Shown here: positions 15,295 through 26,700 of the stretch, piece after piece
Numbering within the stretch: position 1 is the stretch's first letter
How the letters are laid out: every line of letters starts with the position of its first letter
Assembly: GCF_947241705.1 (NCBI RefSeq)
Contig: NC_079259.1
Location: forward strand, 992,001 to 1,056,000
Direction of reading: 5' to 3'
Source: Saccharomyces mikatae IFO 1815
Lineage: Eukaryota > Ascomycota > Saccharomycetes > Saccharomycetales > Saccharomycetaceae
Length of the DNA stretch: 64,000 bases
Program-made: the position numbers and the translations under genes
The notes under the pieces: model-generated
What the model was told of the DNA's origin: nothing
Seen by the model: only the letters and a program-made list of their open reading frames with translations
Database searches by the model: none

Positions 15295-16203
15295 ATGAGT
15301 TCCACAGATAATGACAGCGATGTGGATCTAACAGAGGATTTAGCTGCAGTCAAGATCATCAAAGAGAATCCAGTTGCTAGAAAAGTGGTAAGGTATATTT
15401 TGTCAAGAGGAGAATCTCAAAACTCTATTATTACAAGAACTAAATTACAATCTGTCATACATGATACTGCTCGCGAGGAAAATATAGCAAAGCTATCGTT
15501 TAGTAAAATGTTTATGGACACAAATGCTATACTAAATAACGTATATGGGTTTGAATTAAAGGGGCTGCCATCAAGGAATAATGTCAGTGCAGGCAGTAAT
15601 AGCAATAACAATGCAAATCAATCAATGGTTGAGCCACTGGGACATAGGGCCCAGAGGTTCATTTTATTAAACAATGCTCCACACTTGAAAAATCTTGAAA
15701 ATTTCAAGCTTTTACAAAGCGTTCGCACTTATGAAGAGCTGATAGTTGATGGTGAGTATATTGGTGACAAAATAGGTGTGGAAAGCTTGAATACCCTAGA
15801 AAACAAGCTGAGTACAGATCAAGATCTTGTTTACAAGGGCATTCTAAGCGTTATTCTTTGCATTATATTTTTCTCCAAAAATAATATATTACATCAGGAG
15901 TTGATTAAATTTCTAGAGACATTTGGCATTCCAAGCGATGGTTCAAAGATCGCTATACTAAACATTACCATTGAAGATCTCATAAAAACCTTGGAAAAGC
16001 GTGAATATATAGTCAAACTAGAAGAAAAATCGGACACTGATGGGGACGTAATATCATACAGGATAGGCAGAAGGACTCAAGCAGAATTTGGACTGAAATC
16101 TCTTGAAATATTAGTACGTGAAATAATGGGTATCGAAGAAGACCAGAGTAAAATCCTGTATGACGATATAATAAAAAGCATCGGTGATTCATATTCTATA
16201 TAG
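15295..16203 (+). CDS. NSE3: NSE3, MAGE-domain subunit of the Smc5/6 complex
   Basis: The protein is 302 aa (303 in S. cerevisiae). The ATG at 15295 gives [19 protein letters not shown], an acidic start. The remainder is the MAGE homology region made of two winged-helix domains, roughly 20-190 and 190-300, joined by a hydrophobic segment ([16 protein letters not shown] near 179-194) that is the usual core of the second half. An Asn/Ser-rich loop near residues 97-110 is the variable part. Nse3 binds Nse1 and Nse4 and contacts DNA, and so helps load Smc5/6 in recombination repair and replication. Its 3' end converges on RTT103, 159 bases apart. Confidence 0.93.
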   Translation: MSSTDNDSDVDLTEDLAAVKIIKENPVARKVVRYILSRGESQNSIITRTKLQSVIHDTAREENIAKLSFSKMFMDTNAILNNVYGFELKGLPSRNNVSAGSNSNNNANQSMVEPLGHRAQRFILLNNAPHLKNLENFKLLQSVRTYEELIVDGEYIGDKIGVESLNTLENKLSTDQDLVYKGILSVILCIIFFSKNNILHQELIKFLETFGIPSDGSKIAILNITIEDLIKTLEKREYIVKLEEKSDTDGDVISYRIGRRTQAEFGLKSLEILVREIMGIEEDQSKILYDDIIKSIGDSYSI

Positions 16204-16362
16204 CATATTGTATAGTTACTCATGTTTAAACACATGTGCTTTTTGCCAGAAGATTAATACGAACTGAAAGGGGAGATGATTATGAGAAAGACCGATGTTA
16301 AACAGATTACTATGCATTGATACAAATTACTTCCTTTAGTTGTTACTTACTTAATTAGCACA

Positions 16363-17586
16363 TTAATTTGCGAGCTTACTTAACAGGTCTTGTATACTAG
16401 AGGAAACCCCCTCAGAGTTTCCAACCCCTTCATCAGCTTGTTCGTCGACGTGTGCTTCCATATCTAACTCATAATGGCCATCCTCGTAGCCAGGAATACT
16501 ATCTTCACATGTCTTGGAATCAAGATGAACTTTTTTCTCCGGTACATCGTTAGGGTCATCATGGCTTATCATATCGTGTGTTCGTTTTAGGTCAAATTGA
16601 ACGTCACCAGGATTGTTCATGGAATTCTTGTGTTCATTATTCGCCTCATCTACAACTTCATCCTTCTGTTCCATTGTGTCAATATCGTCAACCCCGTAAC
16701 CGTTGTCACTGAATTTATGGCCGTAACTTTTGTCATCATCATCATCATCATCACCATCATCTTTTTCTTCTTCTTCGTCGTCACCATCACCTACTTCATA
16801 TGTTGGAATAATGTTGTCCTCATCGATATTTTTATTTATCCTGGATGGATCTTTAGCGGATAAAACAAATTCTATTTCACTCAACATATTCTGTTCTTCA
16901 TCTAGATGCCTTTTTTCATCATCCAATGTGCTTTGTAATTTTTGAATACCGCTTTTTCTTTTCTGAATGGATTCATTTATTATATCTTTTGCCATATTCC
17001 CAATCTTACTTATTGTCTTAAAATTTTCCTCGTAAACTGTGCTGGATGGATCCAACTCGTCTGACGATTTGTCGAATCTTATTTTCATAGCACAAACGTT
17101 ATGATGCATTTTAACCAATTTTTCATAATCTTTAGCAAAATCTTTCAATTTCTGGGGTAGTACTAATGCTTCGACTGGTGAACTCTCGGTTTTGAGGTTT
17201 CTTTCTATGTCAATAACTACTTGTTTGGAAAAAATGTTTCTCTCTTTCAGGATATTTACAACCCTTGACAACTTCTTTTTAAGGTCCCGCGGAAACTCTT
17301 GGTTGATCTTTCCTAATACCTCAGCTGCCACCCTTCCAAACGAATCTTGAAATTGAATAATTTTTTGACCTTTGGCCTGTTGAACAACATGATTCATTAA
17401 ATAGAGGCCCAACAACTTTCTTCTTGTGTTTACACTAGACCGTAACATATATTCTTTCCATGTTTCTGCCACTTTGGTAGCATCTCTGTACTGTAAAAGC
17501 AACCACTTTGAAGCACTGGAAATGGATTCTTGGGAATCTTCAAGAGTATTTAGCTTAGTAATGAATTGCTCAGAGGAAAAAGGCAT
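16363..17586 (-). CDS. RTT103: RTT103, CTD-interacting transcription termination factor
   Basis: The protein is 407 aa from the ATG at 17586 (409 in S. cerevisiae). Thirteen more codons are open upstream but only from a TTG. The CTD-interaction domain (CID) is residues about 1-135, beginning MPFSSEQFITKLNTLEDSQES, and binds Ser2-phosphorylated RNA polymerase II CTD. A helical dimerisation region with coiled coil spans about 140-255. The C-terminal part (from about 270) is very acidic, with Asp/Glu runs encoded by a TCA/TCC repeat on the plus strand, and is poorly conserved. Rtt103 brings the Rat1-Rai1 exonuclease to genes for termination and also affects Ty1 mobility and DNA damage responses. 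It is divergent from HRQ1. Confidence 0.95.
   Translation of the reverse strand: MPFSSEQFITKLNTLEDSQESISSASKWLLLQYRDATKVAETWKEYMLRSSVNTRRKLLGLYLMNHVVQQAKGQKIIQFQDSFGRVAAEVLGKINQEFPRDLKKKLSRVVNILKERNIFSKQVVIDIERNLKTESSPVEALVLPQKLKDFAKDYEKLVKMHHNVCAMKIRFDKSSDELDPSSTVYEENFKTISKIGNMAKDIINESIQKRKSGIQKLQSTLDDEKRHLDEEQNMLSEIEFVLSAKDPSRINKNIDEDNIIPTYEVGDGDDEEEEKDDGDDDDDDDKSYGHKFSDNGYGVDDIDTMEQKDEVVDEANNEHKNSMNNPGDVQFDLKRTHDMISHDDPNDVPEKKVHLDSKTCEDSIPGYEDGHYELDMEAHVDEQADEGVGNSEGVSSSIQDLLSKLAN
16733..16753 (+). repeat. (TCA)7 trinucleotide tract inside RTT103
   Basis: Seven perfect TCA units, followed by related CCA/TCA units, encode part of the Asp-rich acidic tract in the RTT103 C-terminal region. 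Such a tract should vary in length between strains. Confidence 0.8.
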
Positions 17587-17802
17587 ACTTTTTATATTGG
17601 ACCTTCTATTATCACTTTCCTTCAAGATTCTTTGTTCTTTTGCTGAAATTCTTAGCTTTCACTTTACTATTATTCTGGCTTTTGAAATTTATACATTTTC
17701 AAAGGAAAAAATAACTTTTCTACTTTCAGAATTGAATAGAAACATTTTAAATAATAAGGGACTATATGATAACAGAAAAAAAAAGTTCATTTGGAAGAAG
17801 AA

Positions 17803-20800
17803 ATGCAAGAAGAACCTCCTAGAAAGAAGTCGAAGTTAGTGAATGAAGGAGAGAGAAGAATTGATGCTTTTAGTAACTTCGAGCAATTTTTTTTCCGCCT
17901 AAATACACTTTACACATTTTTGATCTGCAGAAAGCATGTTGTACCCACCTTTAAAACGCTTTGCAATCCAATAAGAACAGCGTTAAAAAGAAACCTTACC
18001 AAAGAAGATCTGGCTAGGGTTATGGCCCTTATGCCAAGAGAATGCGTTTTCAAGTATATTGATGAGAATCAAATTTACACTGAAACTAAAATTTTTGACT
18101 TCAATAATGGGGGGTTTCAGCAAAAGGAGAATGACATATTCGAACTAAAGGACACCAGCGATCAAAATCAAGGTCAAAAGTCCACCCAGGTACTTATATT
18201 TGAGTTTGTAGACGGTACAATGCAACGATCATGGTCTGCAAGTGATAAATTTTCCCAAGTAAAGATGCCCATCTACACCACAGATGAAATGAAAAAAATG
18301 ATTTCTAAGAGAGAAGCTCTCTTTAAATCCAGATTACGGACGTTTATTATTGAAAAGGAGAAAGCTGGTCTTGACCCATTTTCCGAATTAACAAAACTGG
18401 CGCAGAAATATATCCCAAGGGAGAGAGATTATGAAGACCCTATTGAGGCAATGATGAAGGCCAAGCAAGAAATTAATGAGTTAAGCGTTCCTGATGAAAG
18501 CAGTAACCCCGTGACAGCAACAATTTCTGACATGATTGACAAATTAAAGACTACTGAATTCTATGCTTCTCAGATAAAGCATTGTTTTACGATACCATCG
18601 AGAACGGCGAAGTTTAAAAATCTTTGTTTTGAACTAGCATCAGAAATATACCAAGGCTTGGAACACGATCGTTTCTACAGTCATCAGGCAGATGCAATAA
18701 ATGCTCTTCACCAGGGCGAAAATGTCATTATTACAACTTCGACTTCTTCAGGTAAATCTCTTATCTATCAACTAGCAGCCATTGACCTTCTTTTAAAAGA
18801 TCCAGAATCAACTTTTATGTATATCTTTCCAACAAAAGCTCTGGCTCAAGATCAAAAAAGAGCATTCAAGGTAATACTTTCTAAGATTCCCGAGCTAAAG
18901 AATACTGTAGTTGACACATACGATGGGGACACAGAACCAAGTGAAAGAGCTTATATCCGAAAGAATGCCAGAGTCATATTTACCAATCCTGACATGATAC
19001 ATACCAGTATTTTGCCCAACCATGCGAATTGGAGACACTTTCTGTATCACCTCAAATTAGTGGTCGTCGATGAATTGCATATATACAAGGGTTTGTTTGG
19101 GTCACATGTGGCACTAGTAATGAGACGTTTGCTGAGACTGTGCCGTTGTTTCTATGAGAACAGCAGTTTGCAGTTTATTTCATGTTCCGCCACATTAAAG
19201 TCCCCAGTACAGCATATGAAGGATATGTTTGGTATAGATGATGTTATTTTGATTCATGAGGATGGCTCACCTACAGGTGCTAAGCATTTAGTGGTATGGA
19301 ACCCTCCCACTTTATCTCAACACGAGCGTAAGCGAGAAAATTTTATTAGGGAAAGTGCGAGGATATTGGTGGAGTTGGTGTTGAACAACGTAAGGACCAT
19401 AGCATTTTGTTACGTTCGGCGAGTATGTGAATTACTGATGAAAGAAGTGCGTAATATATTTGTCGAAACTGGGCGAGAGGACCTAATTACAGAAGTTATG
19501 TCTTACAGGGGTGGATATTCTGCATCTGATCGACGGAAGATAGAACGTGAAATGTTCCACGGAAATTTGAAAGCTGTAATATCTACTAATGCTCTAGAAC
19601 TTGGTATCGATATTGGTGGCCTAGATGCAGTGTTAATGTGTGGTTTCCCACTATCTATGGCCAATTTTCATCAACAAAGCGGTAGAGCTGGTAGAAGAAA
19701 TAATGATTCGTTAACCCTCGTGGTTGCAAGTGACTCACCGGTAGATCAACATTACGTTGCTCATCCAGAATCCTTGCTAGAAGTTAATAATTTCGAATCT
19801 TATCAGGAATTGGTTCTAGATTTCGATAACATTTTAATATTAGAAGGGCATATACAATGCGCTGCCTTTGAACTGCCAATAATTTTTGACCGTGATAAGC
19901 AATATTTTGCTGAATCTCATCTCCGCAAAATCTGTGTTGAACGTTTATATCACAATCAAGATGGATACCATGCAAGCAACAGATTTTTACCATGGCCATC
20001 CAAACGTGTATCTTTGAGAGGTGGTGAAGAAGACCAATTTGCTGTAGTGGATATAACAAATGGAAGAAATATAATAATTGAAGAAATAGAAGCATCCAGG
20101 ACTAGTTTTACCCTATATGATGGCGGCATTTTCATCCACCAAGGTTATCCATACCTTGTGAAAGAGTTTAACCCTGATGAAAGATATGCTAAAGTACAAA
20201 GAGTAGATGTTGACTGGGTTACTAGTCAAAGAGATTTCACTGATGTTGACCCGCAAGAGATTGAATTCGTACGCTCTCTGAAAAGTAGTGATGTCCCTGT
20301 ATACTATGGTAAGATCAAGACCACAATTGTTGTATTTGGCTTTTTCAAAATGGACAAATACAAAAGAATTATCGATGCGATTGAAACCCATAATCCTCCC
20401 GTGATAATTAACTCTAAAGGATTTTGGATAGATATACCAAAATGTGTCTTGGATATTTGTCAAAAGAAGCAACTAAATGTTGCAGGTGCTATTCATGGGG
20501 CCCAACATGCAGTCATGGGTATGCTTCCGCGATTCATTGTAGCAGGTGTGGATGAGATACAGACTGAATGCAAGGCTCCGGAAAAGGAATTTGCAGAACG
20601 TCAAACTAAGCGAAGACGACCCGCTAGATTGATATTCTATGATTCAAAGGGTGGTAAGTACGGATCTGGTTTATCTATTAAGGCATTTGAGCACATAGAT
20701 GATATAATAGAATCTAGTTTGAAGAGAATAGAAGAATGCCCGTGTAGTGATGGATGTCCTGATTGTGTGGCGGCTTCTTTTTGTAAGGAAAACAGCTTGG

Positions 20801-21036
20801 TTTTATCAAAACCAGGTGCCCAGGTGGTTTTGCACTCTATTTTGGGTCATTCGGAAGATACTTTTATAGATTCCATCAAAAATGGTCCGGAACCGAATAT
20901 GCCAGAGATAAAAGTAGAAACTGTTGTCCCCGTGTCAGAACATGTCAACTTTTCAGAGGACTTTAAAATTATTGATGTCAGAAAAGGTATAGAAGATGCT
21001 ACTGATGTCAGCGGTATTACTAAAGAGGAGGAGTGA
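17803..21036 (+). CDS. HRQ1: HRQ1, RecQ4-family 3'-5' DNA helicase
   Basis: The protein is 1077 aa from the ATG at 17803, equal to S. cerevisiae. Walker A is TTSTSSGKSL with the catalytic lysine at residue 318, the position mutated in the S. cerevisiae helicase-dead allele, which supports this start. Motif II is VVVDELH and motif VI QQSGRAGRRN. A C-terminal DUF1998-like region contains a cysteine cluster (CPCSDGCPDC...C) that probably binds a metal ion. Hrq1 unwinds DNA 3'-5', works in interstrand crosslink repair with Pso2 and at telomeres, and is related to human RECQL4. The four codons upstream (TTG GAA GAA GAA) look like the S. cerevisiae start MEEE with ATG changed to TTG. Confidence 0.95.
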   Translation: MQEEPPRKKSKLVNEGERRIDAFSNFEQFFFRLNTLYTFLICRKHVVPTFKTLCNPIRTALKRNLTKEDLARVMALMPRECVFKYIDENQIYTETKIFDFNNGGFQQKENDIFELKDTSDQNQGQKSTQVLIFEFVDGTMQRSWSASDKFSQVKMPIYTTDEMKKMISKREALFKSRLRTFIIEKEKAGLDPFSELTKLAQKYIPRERDYEDPIEAMMKAKQEINELSVPDESSNPVTATISDMIDKLKTTEFYASQIKHCFTIPSRTAKFKNLCFELASEIYQGLEHDRFYSHQADAINALHQGENVIITTSTSSGKSLIYQLAAIDLLLKDPESTFMYIFPTKALAQDQKRAFKVILSKIPELKNTVVDTYDGDTEPSERAYIRKNARVIFTNPDMIHTSILPNHANWRHFLYHLKLVVVDELHIYKGLFGSHVALVMRRLLRLCRCFYENSSLQFISCSATLKSPVQHMKDMFGIDDVILIHEDGSPTGAKHLVVWNPPTLSQHERKRENFIRESARILVELVLNNVRTIAFCYVRRVCELLMKEVRNIFVETGREDLITEVMSYRGGYSASDRRKIEREMFHGNLKAVISTNALELGIDIGGLDAVLMCGFPLSMANFHQQSGRAGRRNNDSLTLVVASDSPVDQHYVAHPESLLEVNNFESYQELVLDFDNILILEGHIQCAAFELPIIFDRDKQYFAESHLRKICVERLYHNQDGYHASNRFLPWPSKRVSLRGGEEDQFAVVDITNGRNIIIEEIEASRTSFTLYDGGIFIHQGYPYLVKEFNPDERYAKVQRVDVDWVTSQRDFTDVDPQEIEFVRSLKSSDVPVYYGKIKTTIVVFGFFKMDKYKRIIDAIETHNPPVIINSKGFWIDIPKCVLDICQKKQLNVAGAIHGAQHAVMGMLPRFIVAGVDEIQTECKAPEKEFAERQTKRRRPARLIFYDSKGGKYGSGLSIKAFEHIDDIIESSLKRIEECPCSDGCPDCVAASFCKENSLVLSKPGAQVVLHSILGHSEDTFIDSIKNGPEPNMPEIKVETVVPVSEHVNFSEDFKIIDVRKGIEDATDVSGITKEEE

Positions 21037-21257
21037 GTATGCAATTAGTAATCTGTAAAAGGTACAACAGTGATACTCTTACTCGGTTTTATATTCACTA
21101 AAAACTTTTTACTGAACGTTCTCAGGGAGGAAATCGTAATCATATAAGGTATCGCATTAGTATTTTCTTATGTTTTCGACTAATAGAAAGAAAGCCATAC
21201 TTATATTGTTAAATAATACTGTTTATAGGAAGTACATATAATATGATGTTACAATTT

Positions 21258-23123
21258 CTATGACATTAGCGTATTAACGGCCCACTTTACACTTAAAGTC
21301 CTCAAGTCGGTATAAGTCTGCCCTACACCAACAAACAAGATGGGAATCCCTGTGGCATAAACCATATTTACCATAGTACCTAGCATTTCACCAACTGTGT
21401 CACACTTGGAAATAATAAAAAAATCAAGATTTCTTCCTTTCCCGAAAGCATCATTGAAATTTTTGGCTTGCTGCACAGAATCTGTACCTACCAAAGCTTC
21501 CCCAACCATAATGATCTTATCTGGCTTGGCTTGGTCAGCAAACGATTTTAATGGTGACATTAACGTTGGATCATTGTGCCTTCTCCCGGCAGTATCCATT
21601 AACACTATATCAAAGTCTTGATCACGAGAATATTTGATGGCTTGCTTGGCAATTTTGGTCACTAAGTCAGAGCCACCATAACCAGCTTCAAATAATTCAA
21701 CATAATCATTACCACTTTTACCCCTTTTATTCTTGGAGCCACGAACGTGAGAATCATCCATTAGTTGTGCCAAATTTTCAACATGTACCCTTAGTTGCTC
21801 AACTGCACCGGACCTGAACGTATCACAAGCAACAATCAAGACCCTGAAATTATTCTGCAATAACCAGAACGCTAGTTTCGAGAGGTTCGTTGACTTACCA
21901 ACACCGTTAACACCCACTATTGAAAATACGTATGGGTCGCTTTTACCATCTGCGTCTTTTTTGTTTCTTTTACTTTGAATTTCACGCAAGAGGTCAACAG
22001 ACACACCAGGCGTTAATATTTGAGTTAATGCTTTTGTTAAAGATTCACGAGCAGTGTTTTCAACACTGGTCCAATTGGCGGTCTTTGAACCTACAAGGTC
22101 ATGAGAGACCTGTTGGGTTAAATAATCAGCTGCCTCTGGCGCCACATTCTTAGTTATCAACTGTTGTGTCAGTTTCTCTAGTACAGATTTCAAATCGTTT
22201 TCACTTATAGTTTTGTTACCAAGAACATGCTTTTGCAAGAATCCAAATGCTGTGCTCATATAGCCAGAATTTTTAGATTCATTTCCACTCATAAGCTCAT
22301 CTTTATGGGAAGACAAAAGATCATCGATTTCTTTAATTAAGAAATCACCGCCTTCTGTTCTATTTCCAAAAGAATCTTTATTTATAGTAGCATCCAAGGT
22401 TACTTGACTACTATTGTAGCTATTAGAAGATGAGAAATCTAACCTGGCAGCGTCTTCATGATTCATTTCATCGAGCATTCCACCATCACGTCCCCACTTC
22501 CTTCCGCTACTTATTTTTCCCGCAGATTGCTTCTTACTTTTAAAATCCTTTGGTTTTCTCTTGATACTTTTATTATTCAATTGGGCTGCTGATTCATTTT
22601 TAACCGCACAATCTGAATTGATATGGCTTTGTTTCACTAATTCTTCATATTTTATGCCAAAATATTTTTCAAACTTCTTTAGATCGTTCTCAGTCCCTTG
22701 AAGAACATCGATAAAATTGTGCTCGTTCTTTTCATTTTGGCCCTCGAGATTTTTCCGAATGGACTCACTCAAATGTAACGAGTTCCAAAGCTTCAACACT
22801 AGTGCAAGTGTCTGTTGAGTTTCTTGATTTAGTTCTATAGTCTGTTCCGCAAAAGTAACCACAAAATATAACTCTGGTTGCTTATTCAAATAAAATAGTG
22901 CATTAAATGAAGTAGAATTTTTATGTTCATTGTTGATCGTCAGAAGATTAAATTCAAATCCGTCTGTGTTTACATTTGCGATACTTTCTTTTTTAGTTAC
23001 AGGTGAAGTAATTAGTTGGGATATAAATCTATTAATTTGTACTTCAGCAAATTTTTTTCCTAAACAGTTATATTGGTAAAGTACCTGACCTTGAGGAGTA
23101 AAGACTGCTAATTGATCGAACAT
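21258..23123 (-). CDS. SRP101: SRP101, signal recognition particle receptor alpha subunit
   Basis: The 621-aa length is identical to S. cerevisiae. Residues about 1-130 form the longin-type SRX domain that binds the beta subunit Srp102. A basic and polar linker (about 180-300) includes KRKPKDFKSKKQ and helps ribosome and SRP contact. The NG domain starts near 280: a four-helix N part, then the GTPase with P-loop GVNGVGKST (404-412), CDTFRSGAVEQL around 433-444, DTAGRR at 510-515 and a SKCD guanine-specificity motif. It receives SRP-ribosome complexes at the ER membrane and couples GTP hydrolysis to transfer of the nascent chain to the translocon. It is essential in S. cerevisiae. Confidence 0.97.
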   Translation of the reverse strand: MFDQLAVFTPQGQVLYQYNCLGKKFAEVQINRFISQLITSPVTKKESIANVNTDGFEFNLLTINNEHKNSTSFNALFYLNKQPELYFVVTFAEQTIELNQETQQTLALVLKLWNSLHLSESIRKNLEGQNEKNEHNFIDVLQGTENDLKKFEKYFGIKYEELVKQSHINSDCAVKNESAAQLNNKSIKRKPKDFKSKKQSAGKISSGRKWGRDGGMLDEMNHEDAARLDFSSSNSYNSSQVTLDATINKDSFGNRTEGGDFLIKEIDDLLSSHKDELMSGNESKNSGYMSTAFGFLQKHVLGNKTISENDLKSVLEKLTQQLITKNVAPEAADYLTQQVSHDLVGSKTANWTSVENTARESLTKALTQILTPGVSVDLLREIQSKRNKKDADGKSDPYVFSIVGVNGVGKSTNLSKLAFWLLQNNFRVLIVACDTFRSGAVEQLRVHVENLAQLMDDSHVRGSKNKRGKSGNDYVELFEAGYGGSDLVTKIAKQAIKYSRDQDFDIVLMDTAGRRHNDPTLMSPLKSFADQAKPDKIIMVGEALVGTDSVQQAKNFNDAFGKGRNLDFFIISKCDTVGEMLGTMVNMVYATGIPILFVGVGQTYTDLRTLSVKWAVNTLMS

Positions 23124-23753
23124 AACAAATGCACTTGTAGTATCGTTTGTTACCTATTGAAAAAAAAAGACTTCGTACGGAAGCGGCTGACTATTATACA
23201 AACTTTGAAATGCTAGGTATTTCTGGCCTACAGGTTAAACGTTGATTAAGAGTACTTTCCTGTTTTCACTATCCAGTGTACGCTTCCAGAGTTTGGATTG
23301 TATTTGTTCGACGTGTGGATAACATGGTTCGACGATGATTTCGCTGTTATTTACAACAGGAATTACCCAGCACATGAAAAGTAGGGATTTAAAGAAACGG
23401 CAAGAAGTACTCAAGATACACTTCCATCGGTGCTTTTAATGATAACATTAGACCAAGAAGATGATAGTAACAGAATAGATTTAATATATAAGAGTATAAA
23501 TAACAAAAGACAGTATAAATTAGAAAATTGTAAAAGTTGAAAAGGTTTCATTGCTGTTTTGTGTATTTTAGAAGAAAAGTGCATTACTTAACAGGGTGGA
23601 ACTGAAATTTTTAGATCATATTATTATGCCTTACCAAACGTTTGTTGTTAGAAGGAGTGCAAGGACATGCAATTGGTGACGTTCACGGAAAACAAAAAAA
23701 GGAAGTATTTCAGGGATCAAAAGTGAACAATTACTAAATTAGTAGAAACGCGA
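23124..23753. other. Intergenic: SRP101 promoter and SSD1 3' region
   Basis: This 630-base stretch lies between tandem minus-strand genes. I see an A-run at about 23160-23168 and otherwise ordinary AT-rich sequence, with no RNA gene or convincing ORF. Confidence 0.5.
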
Positions 23754-26700
23754 TTATACTCCCCTCATGAATGGATTTAATGCACGTACAGTTAAACATG
23801 GCAGAGCCATTCCCACTTCTGCTCTCAATAAAATGGGAATTTTTTGCAGCTCATGTATTTCTTGTATATAGTTATCATTTTCGATTCTGGTTTCAGTAGT
23901 AGAACTAAACTTATCCAAAGCATTTTGCTTGTTATCGCTGACTGATGGTAGCCTTAAACTTGGTACTGTTAGATGTAAATCGCTAAGTTCTTTACTTAAT
24001 GGATCGCTAATCAATGGTTCAGCTTCAGCCTCTTTGTCAAGTTCAATGTTCGCAATTTCAGCGGCTGTAGATCTGAATTTGTTTTTAATGGAATTTCTAT
24101 AGGACTTTGGATTTTTTTCATCGGCTGGTATAAAAGTTGCACTATCTACACCAGGTTGCCAATATAGCTCTAAAACACGATTTGTACCGTCGAATTCTGC
24201 TTTGATCAAGGGAAGTTGATCTCCATGAACCCTTTTTTCAATCCCAAATTCTGGAATAAAGACATCAAAGGAAGACTCATAAACCTGCAAGACTGTAGCC
24301 ATTGTTAATAGTTGACCAGTAGTGTTGCCCATGTCGTTAATTGTTTTACATAGCAGTAGATGAATTGCTTGTTCTTGTGCCTGGTAAGCACAGTCCTTCT
24401 TAAAATTACAATACTCTGAAGTAATCTTTAGAGCTTCCATATCTTCAGTGTACGGAACATCGTGTATAATGGACTTTAACTGTCTATGAACGACATGGTC
24501 TGCATATCTTCTCATTGGAGCTGTGAAATGTGTGTAGATAGGCAGGTTCAGAGCATAATGTCCATATTGGTCTGGGTCAACTTTCCCAGAAATGAAGTAT
24601 CTAGCTCTTGGCATGGTTTTGAAGAGCAAAATTTCAATTCCAACCCGAACATCATCATCTTCAATTTGTAGTACCGCTTTCATTAATTCATCCGCCGTAT
24701 TGGTATCAAAATTGTACCCGAAATTTTGAGTCTTCTTCCTGAATGATGCCATTTTGGTTGCAATGGGTTGCATCTGTCTTCTCAAAAGAGCTAAATCACC
24801 AAGCTTGGTGTAAATTTTTTCTGCTACGGTTGAATTAACTTTTTTTTTAATTTCATTTATTATAACAAAGCCTAGGGTTCTATCCAAGATGTTTAAGTCA
24901 ACTTTAACTTTCTCATCATCCAAGCTTTCCAACAAAGATAATGTGGGAAGCAGTTTAGCTTCTGGGTCATTTATTCTTCTAGCATAAAATGACCTGGCGA
25001 TTTCTTGTACAGTAGAAAGGTAGCTACCAGGGCTTTCTGTTGATAATTGTTCGTCTAACTGTTCCAAGGATAGAATATTCGATGGAGAAATTTTGGATTC
25101 GCCTACCCATGTAGATTTGATTCTTAAAGTAGATGAATCAAGGGTGTAAACAACCGATATCGTGGCTGACTCCTTACCAGGTGCTAATGAAAGTTCATCA
25201 TTGAAAGATTGTGGCAGTAAATTGACAAGTTTCTGAGGCATAAACACAGCTGACGATCTCTTTCTGGCACGCTTGTCAACAGAAGAACCTTCTTCAATAT
25301 GACCAGTTACGTCAACAACATGACAACCTAGCTCTAGAGTGCCGTTTCCGTTATCCCTGACGTGCAAGGCAAATTCTGAGATCCATCCAAGCTCAGAAAT
25401 TGCGAAGATATTGTATTCGTTAACATCTGTGAAGTTCCGTCTACACTCTAGACTTTCAGCAGTTATTGGTAATGGCTGAAAACTTGGTTTTTCTCTCTGT
25501 GGATTTTTTTGATCCAGATATTCGTTTGAGAGAAAATTGTTATCCCTTAAAATAGAATCAATTTCAGTATTAGGATCGTGAATATCCCCAAGTTCGGAAA
25601 CCAAAATACCAAATGGATGCAAAGATGTGATTGGCCAACGTTTGATAGAGGCAACAAATAATTTTTCGGAGTATTTTTCAGCATTCTCAACAAAATCTTT
25701 AGGAGCCAATTCTGTGGGAATTGCAATTAATGGGACCTTCTTATCAGTAGGTTTGAACCAAGCAATCTTTGGGCTTTGTGGTGGTTTATTGTTGTCACTA
25801 TTAGCCTGTTGAGATGGCCTCAATAAACCCAATGTACCACTAAATAACTGGCCAGGGATACGATCCAAAACAGCAACAACATGGCCCGCGTAAAGTGGCT
25901 TGTATTTATCATTAATTTCCTCTTCCTCAACTAACAACAATGATTGGCCTTCAACCTCAACATCATCATTTTTCTTTTGAGTTGGACGTTGTTTCAATGA
26001 ACTTCTTCTCTTAACTCCCGTCTTGGTAGGAGATGATAAAGAATCACTATCATTAATAGTTGATGATCTATTCCTTCTAACAGACGAATCATCTTTGTTT
26101 GCCGAGTCAGATGGCGAAAGTGAAGACAAGAAGTTGTTACTTGTTGCAGCAGTGACAGATGCATCGTTGTGGTAGTCGTCACTGCTGTTTAAAGAAATCA
26201 GATCATGTTGCATAGAAGCATCCTTTCTTCTCTTCTTCTCTTCTTTTTCTTTCTTAGATTCCCAAACGTCGTCAACAACTAATAACTCCACTGCAACCAG
26301 ATCACCTTCAAGAGCTCTATTACGATCTTTAGAGCCACAAATGTAAATGTCTGCATCAAGAGCACCATCGGTAGAAACCCAAGCATCAGATCTGTTCTTT
26401 TTATTAACTCTCAAAATACCAGCTACAAGTCTTCCTTCTTGAATTAGTTCTGGAATATTAGCTTGAGGAAGATAAGGTGCAAAGAGTGATTTACGCCCAC
26501 CTCCATTGTTATTGCCCTGAGAACTAAAACTATGAACTGATGAATTAGAAGCACGATGCTTGTGCCCTTGCTGGAATATTGCCGGAGGTTCCAAAGTATT
26601 GAAAGAATTATAATCCCTTGAACTAGAACCTCTGTGACGGAAAGGAGAGAGTTGCTGTTGAGGTTGCTGCGATTGATTTCTCCAATTAGAATTGATGCCC

